This document shows positions 1 to 10,106 of a DNA stretch of 25,459 bases, in pieces (positions within the stretch are counted from its first letter, which is position 1; each line of letters starts with the position of its first letter). The notes under the pieces were generated by a model that worked only from the letters and a program-made list of their open reading frames with translations, had not been told where the DNA came from and did no database searches. Position numbers and translations under genes: made by a program. Source of the DNA: Cryoendolithus antarcticus (lineage: Eukaryota; Ascomycota; Dothideomycetes; Cladosporiales; Cladosporiaceae); the NCBI GenBank assembly GCA_002077065.1, contig NAJO01000119.1, positions 1 to 25,459 of the forward strand, given 5' to 3'.

Positions 1-528
1 GCATCTCAAGACCTGATCCTTCATGCAAACGTCCTGCTACACATCGCCGATGACCTTGCCGTCTGCCACGCCGTCGGTACACATGCTTACGTCTAGACCA
101 CACTTAACGCATCTCCTATATGTCTAGCAATGCGCCGCGTCGCCGTACTGGCGGAATCGAGTATCCTGGTCGTTGGACGTCGCTTCATCACCGATCCCGT
201 CTTGCTGCAGTTCCACGCGTGTGGCAAGACTGTCGAGCCACCATCGCCGAGATTGACGCCGTGCTGATCTGCTTACGGCACGAGTCGTCTAGCAGCTTGG
301 GTATCTGTGATTGCAGGTTTCTTACACAGGGCCCACTCGCTACCAACATTAATAATGACACTACGCAAAGCCGCAAGTCTACCGTATAATAAACACCGTA
401 TTGCCAGACTAACGAAAGGGATACCTGCTAGTCTAGTGTGTGCCATACCGAGCTACGATCTCTGAGGCCGCAGAGCCGCCCAACACATCAACCTGCTAAA
501 TGCTTGAAAGCTTGGCCGATCCCGGTGC
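1..528. other. No recognisable gene
   Basis: GC-balanced sequence without RIP bias. Short overlapping open frames occur on both strands, but none shows a known motif or convincing coding character. Nothing further can be supported here. Confidence 0.5.
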
Positions 529-1459
529 ATGATAAGTGACAGACGTGCAGTCGGTCTCGCTACATGGATCGGTGGCGAAGCGTCTAGCACTGTAGACGCT
601 CTGCGCGAAGACGAGTCAGTGGGGAACAAGAAAAAATGTCATCAAGGCAGGCAGGCCTGTCAGCAATGCCGCCGGCGGAAAATCAAAGTGATGCTTACCT
701 TCCTTCACCCTCACTGCCTGCAACACGCTGGCAGCGATGCATCAGTGCGACGAGACCCGGCCGAGCTGCAAGTCCTGTGGCAAGGCCAAGTTGTCGTGCA
801 TGTATGAACTACCCGCCGGACAGACCCGACAGCAAGCGCTTGCCCAGAATCAGTCCAAGGTTCAGCATGAACTCGAAGCGCATGCATCCTTGATCAGTAC
901 CTAACGCAAGCTACCATCGGATGCCGCAGTTGAAGTCCTCCATCGACTCCGAGGAGGGCAGTATGACGGCATACTCGTTGGCGGACGCGAATCTCGAGAC
1001 GGCACTGAGGTTCAGCAGGGGAGCTTCCCGTCTGAGTACCCCGTCGACAACGCAGAGGAGGATGCATCCGGCGAGGAGGACGAGGCATACTCGGATGCCA
1101 CGGCCTCTCTCCCGCAGCGCTACACGCAGTTTGTTAGCCACAATATGGACTTCTTATCTTCTCAAGAGAGCACTCAGGTGGCTACCATGCCTTTCACAGC
1201 TATGCCTGCGGTGAAACGGAATCTGCCGTACACAGGGTACTACGCGCCATGTATGGCGTATCCGGACCCGCCTGGTGAACAGCAGAGTCTCAGCATGGGC
1301 GTGTCGAGGATATGCACCATCGTCTTATCTTTCCTGGCGGCCGTAGTCAACACCTGTCGCTCTGGGCATCACATTCAATATTGCGTCGGTGGTATTTGGG
1401 ACGTACTTCGTCGCCAAAGGTTCGCGATAGGAACACTTGATCTTGAGTCTTCGGCATAA
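529..1459 (+). pseudogene. Zn2Cys6 fungal transcription factor, decayed
   Basis: Relic of a binuclear zinc-cluster (Zn2Cys6) transcription factor, a family of nuclear DNA-binding regulators found in fungi. The first half of the cluster, ACQQCRRRKIK (about 655-687), should be followed by Cys-Asp, but the frame is lost there; one missing base would restore it. The second half, CKSCGKAKLSC (767-799), lies in another frame and continues into a Gln-rich linker, a usual position for a coiled coil. An in-frame TAA at 902-904 interrupts it, and the same frame then stays open to 1459, with RKLPSDAAVEVLHRLRGG, which resembles the segment after the linker in this family, and an acidic stretch. The upstream start at 529 is only the first ATG of the open frame. 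A mis-assigned intron between the two cluster halves is possible, but the phases I tried do not join. The distal third (after about 1200) is not recognisable. Confidence 0.6.
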
Positions 1460-2699
1460 GGCGCCTATACGATTATCAGGCATGCTCGAGATTTCGACGT
1501 TCAGACCGTTGGCGTGGACTTACATTCCGGTCTTTGCTCATCACACTTGCTCTTGCTGTGTTCACATCGCCATTACACGCGAATCGACTTAACTGGCTTT
1601 GTGAATCACCCACCGGCTGCGACAAGTCTGGCAAGCTTGTGCTGCTATCGCAGCTCGCTCTCGACAACGTGAGGCGCTCTGAAGTGGCTCAGCCGTTTCT
1701 CTCGAGGCCATGTGGGCAATGGTTGTACAAACGAAACGAGGCGCTTGCGTCGTCTCCTGACCTTGAATGCCCAAAGCGACAAGCGCGTACTCAAAAACAA
1801 GGCTGGACCGCTTCTGTCTTCACGCTAGTCGGTGGCCTTCCAATATTCGATACATCTGATTGCCATACCGGAACTGGGCGTACGTAGTTTCAGCGTGTGG
1901 GTGTAATATGCGTTGATGTAGTGCTCTTTAAGCTCTCCTGACAGTTCTTATGGGATGATATTCTCGTCCCAGTCGTGCCCAGAGATATTTGCTAATGTCG
2001 CGTGCTAAGTCTGATCATTCGTCGGGTTGCACTTGATTCGATGAGTCGACCGTAGCGGCCCAGTATGGCGAATATAGCACTCAGGATGCGGCTGAGCCAC
2101 ACACTTGTGATGCATTGAATGGCTTGAGTCAGGCTGCCAGCAATCTCCACACTCCCTCATCTGTGTGTATCTTGTGCGTTATGAAAGATACTGTGCAGCC
2201 CGCCCGTTCCATATGTCCCAACCAACCGCATGCAATTGTCCGGAACGTCAGCCCGTATAGACTCGAGGATGACCTGAAAAGGCCCCTTGCCCACACGGGA
2301 TGTAGTTTGCTGCAAACTCTGGGCTCCGGACTGCCACGCGCAGACACGGCGGGTGATACGTCCACGCGGGAGAAATTCCCACGCGGGTCTAGGTTCGGGA
2401 CTATTCGCGAAGTTCCCAAGCATCCCACATGCTCAGATCGTCCCTGCGGGCATGAGGATGGTCTGGAATGGGTCCACGAAATGCGGCAGACTTGCCCCGT
2501 CACCCGGTCATGTAGCTCGGGCTACGCGACTGACTTACGCTACTAGTCTACAAGTCCACCAAATGACTCCAGACTCACTATATAAGCAACATAGCGAGTG
2601 TCATTACGCCCGTACGGGCATTCTAGCCTATGCTATAGGCACTATAGGCAAAGAGCATATCTATCTCCTAAAATCTCAATTCATGTTATCTATACGGGC
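1460..2699. other. No recognisable gene; transition into RIP block
   Basis: Open frames of 60-146 codons overlap on both strands in several frames, which suggests chance frames rather than genes. I see no conserved motif. From about 2540 the base composition moves towards AT, and by about 2700 it is that of the RIP block to the right. Confidence 0.45.
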
Positions 2700-4639
2700 G
2701 GAAACGCCGCGTAGGTTCTACTCGTAGTTTAAACATTATCCTTATTATACTTATTAACTACATTGTTTATATCTACTATCTTATACCCTAATTTCCCTAC
2801 TTACTAAGATACGAGCTAAAGTCGATTAAGGTACCTAGGTCCTAAACTATTAGACATTACTATAGTAACGGTATATATAGCGTATATACCTCCTTACTAG
2901 CTTATAAAGGCCTATATCCTATTTCTAGAGCTAGAAATTTTCGATCCTTTATTACTTAGTCCTATATAATTAGTCTAGAATCGTACTAGTATTCGCTATT
3001 AGTAGAGTAGTATCTCTTTTACTAGTATTATAGAAGGTATATAGGCTAACGCTACTAGAGTAATAGAGATAGACTACTAATAGAACTATTATTAAATTAC
3101 TAACGTCTATTCTCGTAACGCGATAAGTACGCTATTATAGGGTAATACGATATTCTAACTAGGATACTATATAATAGCTAACTTTAATAGCTATAATACG
3201 CGACTCTTATAATCCTATAGCGAAGCTTCTATAGAGTAGCTTCTATCCTTAAGAGGCTAGACGTTTATTAAGATTAGTACGTAGAGCGTAGTAAGTAATT
3301 CTCTAGCGTTATAGAACGTAATAATCGATATCGTTTAATCGAGAGTAGTTATAAAGTTTTATATAACTAGGATCGCTATAGAATCTAGAGGTAGTAATAA
3401 AGTCGGCCTACTATAGGTAGCCTATTAAATACTATCTAATACTAGCTATAAGAATAAGGATAAGAATTTATATACCTAATTTAGTACTTTAGTAGCCTAT
3501 ATAGGAAACTATCCTATTAATTATCTAAGAAGGAAACCGACATTATAATTAAAGCCCTTAATCCTACCTCTTATATTACTTTTATAGTTAGTCTACCCTC
3601 TAGAAGTATACTAGTCTATATACTAGTTAAACTCCTACTCCCTATCCTAAGTAAGTATCCTCCTTTTATCTACCTCCTCCCTCCTCTCTAATTCTCTCTT
3701 AGTCTCCTCTATAAGTTTAAACTATATAATATATCCTTTATCTAGGATCTACTAAGTAATCCTATTTAGGTCTTCTAGATTATTTATTATAGCCTAAAAG
3801 GACCTATTCTCTCCCTATCTCTAAATCTTTCCTATTCCTTTTACCTAGAGGTTATAGCTTATTACTATATACTTAATATTCTAGGATAGGTCCCTATATT
3901 AGCATTTTAGTAAATTAACTCTAGGGGTTTTCTCCTATATAGGTTAGAGTTTAGCCCTATATAGCTACTCCTAAGCTATATTATAATACTACTTTATACC
4001 CTCTTTAGGTAGAGGTATAGCTAGGATAGTATATATTAGATTTCTATCCTCTCTTTCCCGTCCTTATCCTAGTAGAAGTACGTAGCCTTCTAGGTACTCG
4101 GGTCTATAGGGTCCCTATCTTAGGCCTAAGTATAGTTTTTAGTAGACTATACCTTTTCCTATTCTCTATAGGCTATTCTCTTAGCCTTCTCCCGGGTACT
4201 CTCGCCTTCTCTACCCTCTAGGATTATTTACTAGTAGGCTAGGTCTCTTTCCCGCGAGGAAATTCTCCTTAAGCCGTTATACGCCCTCGTAATCTTAGCT
4301 ATAGCTACCTAAATCGTCTCCTAAGCTAAATATAGTACTAAGGCTTTTAAGTGTTATACTCTAAGTTAATTTAGGTACTCCTAGACTAGTAGAGTAGCTA
4401 ACTTATAGTTAACTATCCTATAGCTAGTAGTTTTATAGGCTCCTATAATTATCCTAAGGTATCTAGTCTAAAGTACTTTAATTAGCTAGGTAAGGGCCTT
4501 TAGGATCTTACTTCTCTTATCCTAGTATACCTAGATCTAGGCCCTATATATAAGAGCTATTCTAATAACTATATTATAAAGTATCTTTACCTTCTAGAAG
4601 GTTACTCCCTATATAGAGTATATTAGTCTCGTAAGGGAC

Positions 4640-5560
4640 TAGGTCTATATCTCTACCTTTACTAGATCTATTTAATATATACTCCCTATTTTAATTTTAA
4701 GTCTAGGTAGACTCCTAGGAGTCTAAGACATATATAGGGCTATATAGTATAGCCCTAGATCTATCCTATAGCCTTAAGATTATACTTCTTCCTTACCCTT
4801 ATAACGTATATAAGCTAGTACTTCTTAGGTATAGATTTAACTCTATATATCTTTACCTAGGCCTTATATTTCTTATATTAAGCTATAAGGATCCTATAGT
4901 TCTCCTCTATAGAGTAGGATAAAGCTAGGATGTTTATATTATCTATAAATCCCCCTACTAAGGACCTTAGGATATCTAGGAGTAGGAGTAGAGTACTAAT
5001 AAAGAATAGGAATAGTACTAGAGATAGAGTAGAGCCCTAGGGGATTCTAGTCTATATAGGGATCTAGGGGCCTTATATTATACCTAGAACTATTAAGGTA
5101 GTCCTATCCTAGAGGAACGACTATATAAAGTCTATAAGCTACTCTAGGATTCTAGTCTATCTTATATTATAGATTAGTCTTTAGTAGGAGACATTATTAA
5201 ATACTATAGAGATATATAGACTTAGTATTAACGCTATAAGACCCTTATCCTAACCCTAGATTATATATACCTACTTAGTAAGTAGCTTAATTACTAAGAG
5301 AGTAGATCTCTTAGGCCTAGCTCCTATCTATTCTCTAAGGAATAGATTATTATCTTCTACTACCTTAGAGAGCCTATTAGCTATAGCCTTCTTAAGTATC
5401 TTCCTAAGTATATTAAGTAGGGTAATAGGTCTATAGGCTTTTAGCGTGTTATATCTAGCCTTCTATAGCTTCTTAAAAACTATAGTATTAGACTCCTTAA
5501 ATTATCTTAGGTAATAGCTAGTCCTAGTATAGGCTATAACGAAAATAGCTAGAGGGGGAC
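4640..5560 (-). pseudogene. LINE reverse transcriptase domain, RIPped
   Basis: Recognisable non-LTR reverse transcriptase blocks, with interruptions mostly at TAG/TAA where Gln or Trp codons are expected. In order on the minus strand: FKESNTIVLKK (about 5465-5500), a motif like the RPI-LLN block (YRPITLLNILGK), the IGARPKRST block (about 5295-5325), LIALILSL with a decayed D-S--FD motif (about 5215-5245), LESPRALLYL replacing the QGSPLSP block, and the active-site box GFIDNINILA at about 4923-4953. The last corresponds to F-V-D-D, with the second Asp changed to Asn by a RIP-type G-to-A change. It would have copied LINE RNA by target-primed reverse transcription in the nucleus; it cannot now be expressed. 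Confidence 0.8.
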
Positions 5561-5571
5561 TAAGTATCTCC

Positions 5572-5576
5572 CTATA
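5572..5576. repeat. CTATA flanking the left LTR, possible orphan target-site copy
   Basis: The five bases left of the left LTR are CTATA. The corresponding positions on the right of the element are CTAAG (12480-12484, after the intact LTR) or AGCTA (12576-12580, after the older LTR fragment), so no matching duplication is present. CTATA is common in RIP DNA, so this alone is weak. Confidence 0.3.
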
Positions 5577-5804
5577 TATTACGACCTAAGCCGTAAGTAA
5601 TAAGGGTTAGAGTATTCTTTAGAGAGTGAAGTCGAGCTAGAGTATAGAGGGCTAGGCGAGGGATGCTAATAGATATATAAGTAGTCTAGGAGAATAATTC
5701 TAATTAGTTACTATAAATAATAAGTTAAATACGAAAGAGGTATAAGGCATCTCTCGTTCGCTATATACCTATAAGAGTTGTTATAATCAGGCGTGATCAG
5801 TAGG

Positions 5805-5845
5805 ACTGAGCACACTGAGCAACTGAGCAACTAAGCAACTGAGCA
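5805..5845. repeat. Five tandem ACTGAGCA units in the left U3
   Basis: Units start at 5805, 5814, 5822, 5830 and 5838: ACTGAGCAC, ACTGAGCA, ACTGAGCA, ACTAAGCA, ACTGAGCA. They lie in the U3 upstream (in element sense) of the TATA box, a typical place for repeated activator sites. The right LTR has a different repeat in the equivalent place. Confidence 0.75.
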
Positions 5846-5847
5846 TA

Positions 5848-5857
5848 GTCACGTGAC
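5848..5857. promoter_or_regulatory. GTCACGTGAC palindrome in the left U3
   Basis: A 10-bp perfect palindrome with a CACGTG E-box core. The same decamer is at 12388-12397 in the right LTR, and its RIPped form GTTACGTAAC is at 12484-12493 in the older LTR fragment. It is the longest island shared by otherwise different U3s, which suggests a bHLH-type factor site or another element-essential site. Confidence 0.5.
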
Positions 5858-5965
5858 TAAGCGTGCTCAGTGAAGGTTCGCGAGGCAGAGCGGGAAAGCG
5901 GCCTCCTGTCTCGGATGTACCCACACTGGCGTGCATGAAGGCACGCTCGAGTCGTGATCGTAACA

Positions 5966-5978
5966 CCATTCCCCTTCC
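5966..5978 (-). promoter_or_regulatory. Polypurine tract
   Basis: On the minus strand GGAAGGGGAATGG ends exactly one base before the TGTTACGA of the 3' LTR. This is the expected site and composition for the primer of plus-strand DNA synthesis, and it fixes the inner edge of the left LTR at 5965. Confidence 0.8.
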
Positions 5979-6125
5979 AGCCTAGCTCGGTCTCTCGAGC
6001 TTATCATATGATCCGGGGTCCCGCTGTTCTGTTCGTCATGGCTTTCCGCGATGCCTAGAGCACCTCAATCTTCCACGACACGTCGACATCGCCTTTGCGA
6101 ATTCATCGAAGCCGTTGGAGAAACC

Positions 6126-6619
6126 ATGGTGAAGAAGTGTGGTACCTGCGAGAAGAATGGGCAGTGTACAAGGTGCACGTTCGTTCGGGGAAGTGCAGCG
6201 AGTGTTTGCGTCGCGGACAGAGATGCGACGTGAAGGTGTTGCAGTCCGAGTTCCAGCGTCTGTCCGACCAGAAGCAAAAGCTTCGGAAGAAGATCCAGGA
6301 CTCCCGGGATGAGCAGGAAGCGGCGATGCGCGTTCATGAGAAGGCGCTGGAGGATCTGAAGCTTGCGCGGGTTAGAGAGGAACGGCTGCGGCAGCAGATG
6401 GATTTGTTGGATCGCCGTGCTGAGGAGGCGATATCGGTGGAGGAGCGAGGGATCGAGGAGCAAGAAGCGGCGGAGGCAGAGAACGCAGCCGAGCTGTTTC
6501 CGGTGGATCCTCTATTGGAGAATCTTGGCATCAATCTTTCTCCTTCGACATGGAGTGCCATAGATGGTCTTCCGGACGACTTCTGGGATATTCCAGAGGT
6601 GATAGCCGCGGGTGGATGA
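6126..6619 (+). pseudogene. Antisense Cys-rich coiled-coil protein inside the chromovirus
   Basis: Plus-strand gene opposite to gag-pol, between the end of integrase and the polypurine tract. From the ATG at 6126 it reads MVKKCGTCEKNGQ; a one-base deletion at about 6164 breaks the frame, which continues as VHVRSGKCSECLRRGQRCD and stays open to 6619. The pattern C-x2-C then C-x2-C-x6-C resembles a degenerate Zn2Cys6 cluster. A long charged helix follows (about 70 residues, many Glu, Lys, Arg and Gln, likely coiled coil), then an acidic Glu/Ala-rich part and a hydrophobic-aromatic tail (WSAIDGLPDDFWDIPE), which could be an activation domain. This looks like a small regulator carried by the element; function is unknown. 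An unbroken alternative starts at ATG 6095 (174 codons) but loses the first Cys pair, so it could still be translated as a shortened form. Confidence 0.6.
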
Positions 6620-6642
6620 AGGTGCGCGTCGTCCGGGTGGAA

Positions 6643-9600
6643 TTATTGTTCCTTGCTAACATACCGCAGGAACTGGGCTGTGGTTGAGATATCTGGCCCT
6701 GGGGTTTCGGTGTGGTACTGTCGGAGGGCGGTCCAGCAGTTAATGAGATGATTTGGTGGCTCCCAAGTGTTTTCGGAGTCGGGGTAGCCTTTCCACTTGA
6801 CAAGGTACTTGTCGTTCTTCCAGTCGATGATGCGGTCGACCTCGAAAGTGTCGGTCTCCTCAGGTTGGAAGTGGAAGGTAGTCTGAACTGGTGTAGAGGG
6901 GTCCGCTGGCTCAAGGAGCGAAACATGGAAGACGGGATGTATGTGGGCGTCGTCCGGGAGCTCGAGTCGGTAGTTTTGCGGTCCTCGTTGTTCGACAATC
7001 AAGAATGGTCCGACCTTGACATGATCCAGTTTCTTGGTCATTCGTCTTGTTTTCATGTTCCTGGTAAGGAGGTATACTTTATCCCCCCTCTTTAGCTGAG
7101 GTGCATTCTTGCGTTTGCCCTGCAGCTGCCGTGCAACGCGGGTTTGCGTGTCTGTGACACGTTCGCGTAGCGTCCGGTGTAACGTTTTCATGTCGTTGAC
7201 CGCAACGATCGCCTTTTCCGCCTGCAGATTGGGCCGTGGGTCCATGAAGAGGTTCGGGTTCCTGCCAAAGTTGGCAAAGAATGGTGAGACCCTGGTTGTC
7301 TCTGACACGTTATTGTTGAGTGCGAGCTGTGCCATAGGTAGCAGCGAAGTCCAGTTATCCTGTGTGTGATTGACGTAGTGCCGTAGGTACACTTCCAGTG
7401 ATTGATTCGCGCGTTCGGTTTGTCCATCCGTCTGCGGATGATATGCCGTTGATAGTTTGTGCTTTATGCCGGAGAGGCGACAAGGGTCTTCCAGAAGTTA
7501 CTGGTGAAGAGCTTGTCCCTGTCTGTGATGAATACGCATGGGATGCCGTGATATCGTACGAGTCGGTCCAACACCAAGTGTGCGAGCCGCTCTGCGTCAA
7601 TGGTTTCGGAGCAAGGCACAAAGTGTGTGTACTTGCTGAGTCTGTCAACCATGACCAGTATGGAGTCATAAACGAGCCCTGTGGAGGGGTCGATCGAGTT
7701 TGGCAGTCTGGTGATGAAGTCCATCGTGACTTCCTCCCATGGTTGTATTGGTGGCGTAGTGAACTGTATTTGTCCGTACTTGGTGTGTCGTTCGGCCTTA
7801 TTGCGTTGGCAATCTGTGCACCGTTTGATATAGCTGGTCACATATTGGCGCATGTTAGCGAAGACAAAGGCACGTTTGATTAGTTCCATAGTCCTGGCGA
7901 TTCCTGGGTGTCCTTTCGTTGTGTCGTCGTGATGTCGTTTGATCACGCTATCGATTTCGCTTGCTGGTACTTCGAGTTTCCCTTGTGATATGGGGAACTC
8001 CTCGTTCGTGTCTTGAAGGATGCGGGGGGCAACATTGAACTCCTTGACGTTAGCACTGAGCGTGCCATCGCGATTCGTCTTGAGTATGCTGTGCTCAACC
8101 GGCTCTTTTCCTTCCATGTAGTCGCTGCGTCTGCTGAGTGCATCGGCTCCGCCGTTGTCGCGTCCTGGTGTATAGCGGATCTCGAACTTGTGTTGTCCTA
8201 GGAGCTCTGACCATCGAACCTGTCTACGCGTCAACTGTTTGGTGGTAGTGAAGTGTGTAAGGTTCTTGTGGTCGGAGAGGATGATCAGTCCACTGGCTCC
8301 TTCCGCGTATACTCGCCAGTGTTGCAGTGCGGCAACAATTGCAAGCAACTCTTTGTCGTGGATGTCGTAGTTCTGTTCCGCAGGAGACATCTTGCGTGAA
8401 TAGTATGGTACGGGGTGCCGCTGCTCTTCATGTTCTTGGGTCAGGCACGCTCCGATAGCCATGTCGGAGGCGTCGGTCTCGATCCAGACCGTTTTGTCTG
8501 GGTCGAACGTTCACAACGTTCGTGCTGTCATGCACTGTTGTTTGATCGTATCGAACGCTTTCTGTTGTGGTTCCTTCCATGCGAATGGTGTATCCTTCTT
8601 CGTGAGTTCTGTCATGGGCTGTGCAATTTTGGAGTAGTCTTTGATGAACTTCCTGTTGTAGTTGGCAAGTCCAAGGAATGATTGTATGTCCTTGACGCAC
8701 ACCGGTGTAGGCTATTCGCGGATGGAGGTCGTTTTCTCTGGGTCGATCTTGATGCCGTCTGTTCCGATGATGAAGCCTAGGAACTTGACGCTCTTCTTGT
8801 GGAGTTCGCATTTCTCTGGTGCCGTGTTAAAGCTAGTGGTGCTGAGTCGTTCGAAGACCGCTTGCACGTCACGTGTGTGCTGCTGGAGAGATCCTTTCGT
8901 GAAGACGAGGATGTCGTCCATGTAAGCGAAGACGGTGACGTCGAGCAGGTCTCGAAGAACGTTGTTGACTAGCGCCTGGCAGGATGCCGGGGCGTTTGTC
9001 AATCCCATTGGCATGACCAGAAATTCGTAGAGTCCGTACCGTGTGCGGAATGCGGTCTTCCATTCTTCGCCCTCAGCCATTCGTATGCTGTAAAAGGCGT
9101 CTCGTAGATCGATCTTCGTGAACCAGTTTGCTCCGATAAGTCTGTCCTGAGACTCTTCGATGCTGGGCAGGGGATATCGGTTCTTGATGGTGATGTCGTT
9201 CAGTTTCCGATAGTCCTGGACCAGTCTTAGTTTCCCGTTGGGCTTTGGAACGAACATGGTTGGTGCTCCGGCAGGGGACCTGGATTTGCGTATCCAGCCC
9301 TTGCCTTCCATCTTCTTCAACCATTCATCCATGCTCTGGAGCTCCTTTCCAGATTGCTGATAGAGAGGTCCCCATGGTGGCTCCTTGCCTGGTTGCAAGT
9401 CTATCCTGTGGTCCCATGGTTGATGCGTAGGTAGAGCGTCTGCTCCTTCCTCTTCCTGGAATTGTCGCTGCCACTTGCGATACTCTTCAGGGATCTCTGG
9501 CGGTGCGTGAGTTCCACCCTTACTCCTAGCCGTGTGTTGACCTGACGGACCCGTGTCAGTGTCGGCTGGAGGCGAAGGTTGTTCTGCCTTCTGTGTCGGC

Positions 9601-10106
9601 TGGGATCGTCGTTGGGTGTCGTTGAATTCCCTAGTCTCATCTGCCGTCAAACGCCGTTGACGTGCAGGGTTGCTGCGAACCACGCAGTTGCAGCTTCCAA
9701 ACGTGAGTACTCTTCTGTTCCAGTTGATAGCTGGGTTGTGCTCCTTCAACCAAGGCATCCCCAGGACGACGTCGTGGCTGGCCATAGCCACAACATCTAG
9801 GGAGATGTTCTCGTGGTGCTGTTGGGAGGAGAGTCGGATAGGTACAGTTTCCCTATCGACATCTGGTAGCGAGGAGCCGTCGACGGCGACTAGCTCGTAC
9901 CCTGTATCTTTCTTCCGGGTTGCGATCCCGTATTGCTTGACCAATCGTTCGCTGATGAAGTTCCCGCCCGCGCCGGAATCTATCATCACGATTGTCGGTG
10001 TGCTGTCGACTGTAAATGGTATTGTGAGGGCTGATGATGATGACTGAGCTTGTGTGTTGTTGAACTCTCGTCGATCGTTCCTGTCGGCGAGGTTTACTCG
10101 TTTCCC
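6643..10106 (-). pseudogene. pol: Chromovirus pol (PR-RT-RH-IN-chromodomain), broken
   Basis: Entered by -1 shift from gag at 10100-10106; there is no own start codon. Domains in order: aspartic protease (DSGAGG at about 9963-9980), reverse transcriptase (YMDD at about 8913-8924), RNase H (ETDASD, about 8470-8490, and YTPGRDNGGADALSRR), integrase with an H-H-C-C zinc finger (ending CTDC) and a DDE core (MDFI, TDRD, and Glu in GQTERAN), and a chromodomain with YLVKWKGYPDSENTWEP (about 6740-6800) that would target insertion to modified histones. Three defects: TAG at 8712-8714, consistent with Trp TGG mutated in a RIP-type CpA context on the plus strand; TGA at 8511-8513, compatible with CGA to TGA; and a one-base loss near 7482 in integrase, after which the frame stays open to 6643. 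Both stops are in the main frame, so decay is slight and recent compared with the flanking LINE. Confidence 0.88.
10067..10106 (-). promoter_or_regulatory. -1 ribosomal frameshift signal (GGGAAAC plus stem-loop)
   Basis: Minus-strand GGGAAAC (10106-10100) is read in the gag frame as G GGA AAC, the X XXY YYZ layout required for -1 slippage. It lies one codon before the gag stop TAA (10096-10094). After an 8-nt spacer, CTCGCCGA (10091-10084) can pair with TCGACGAG (10074-10067) around a 9-nt loop with one mismatch. The pol frame is the -1 frame relative to gag and is open from here into the protease. This would set the Gag to Gag-Pol ratio. Confidence 0.75.

Larger units (their letters stand above)
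2700..5576 (-). mobile_element. Tad1-like LINE, 3' half, RIP-degraded
   Basis: Minus-strand reading, ignoring RIP-type stops, gives the order expected of LINE ORF2: reverse transcriptase (about 5560 to 4700), the downstream segment with YLRIIIGAYKTT (about 4425-4475), and a C-terminal segment with SSIITQLRSSYIGLN (about 3945-3990), which resembles the conserved stretch before the terminal zinc knuckle. The part from about 3850 to 2700 would be the 3' end and UTR, plus possibly other repeats; I cannot resolve it. The LINE is cut at 5576 by the left LTR. Its 5' half reappears at 12576-15000 in the same orientation. Confidence 0.8.
2700..5790. other. RIP-mutated AT-rich block A
   Basis: About 3.1 kb in which CA and TG dinucleotides are almost absent (whole 60-base lines have none) while TA, CTA and TAG are very frequent and many CG dinucleotides remain. 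This is the footprint of RIP, which converts C to T mainly in CpA on both strands of repeats in ascomycetes. No open frame of 60 codons survives. The right edge is abrupt and lies inside an LTR at about 5785-5792, where unmutated TGATCAG and ACTGAGCA motifs begin. Confidence 0.9.
5577..5965 (-). repeat. Left (3') LTR, half RIPped, half intact
   Basis: LTR of 389 bp running from TATTACGA (a RIPped form of TGTTACGA) to TCGTAACA, so the terminal inverted repeat matches the right LTR. It carries the conserved core with the TATA box (CGCTATATACCTATAAGAG near 5758-5776). The U5-side half (5577 to about 5785) is heavily RIPped, like the DNA to its left. The U3 half (about 5790-5965) is GC-rich and unmutated. 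The U3 differs from that of the right LTR apart from short islands (TGATCAGT, GTCACGTGAC, CATGAA, TCGTAACA). This points to a recombinant LTR rather than one born with the element. Confidence 0.8.

Noticed and set aside
2115..2727. Overlapping frames of 124-146 codons on both strands
   Set aside because: Several frames are open at once on both strands with no motif or codon pattern that favours one; most likely chance.
2700..5790. CRISPR array, centromere or telomere repeat as the cause of the AT-rich blocks
   Set aside because: No regular spaced repeats or telomere units; decayed LINE domains and loss of CA/TG explain the composition.
6095..6619. Treating the 174-codon frame from ATG 6095 as the natural full-length antisense protein
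   Set aside because: The other frame gives a Cys pair in MVKKCGTC just before the break, fitting the downstream Cys cluster better; the 6095 start is probably a by-product of the one-base deletion.
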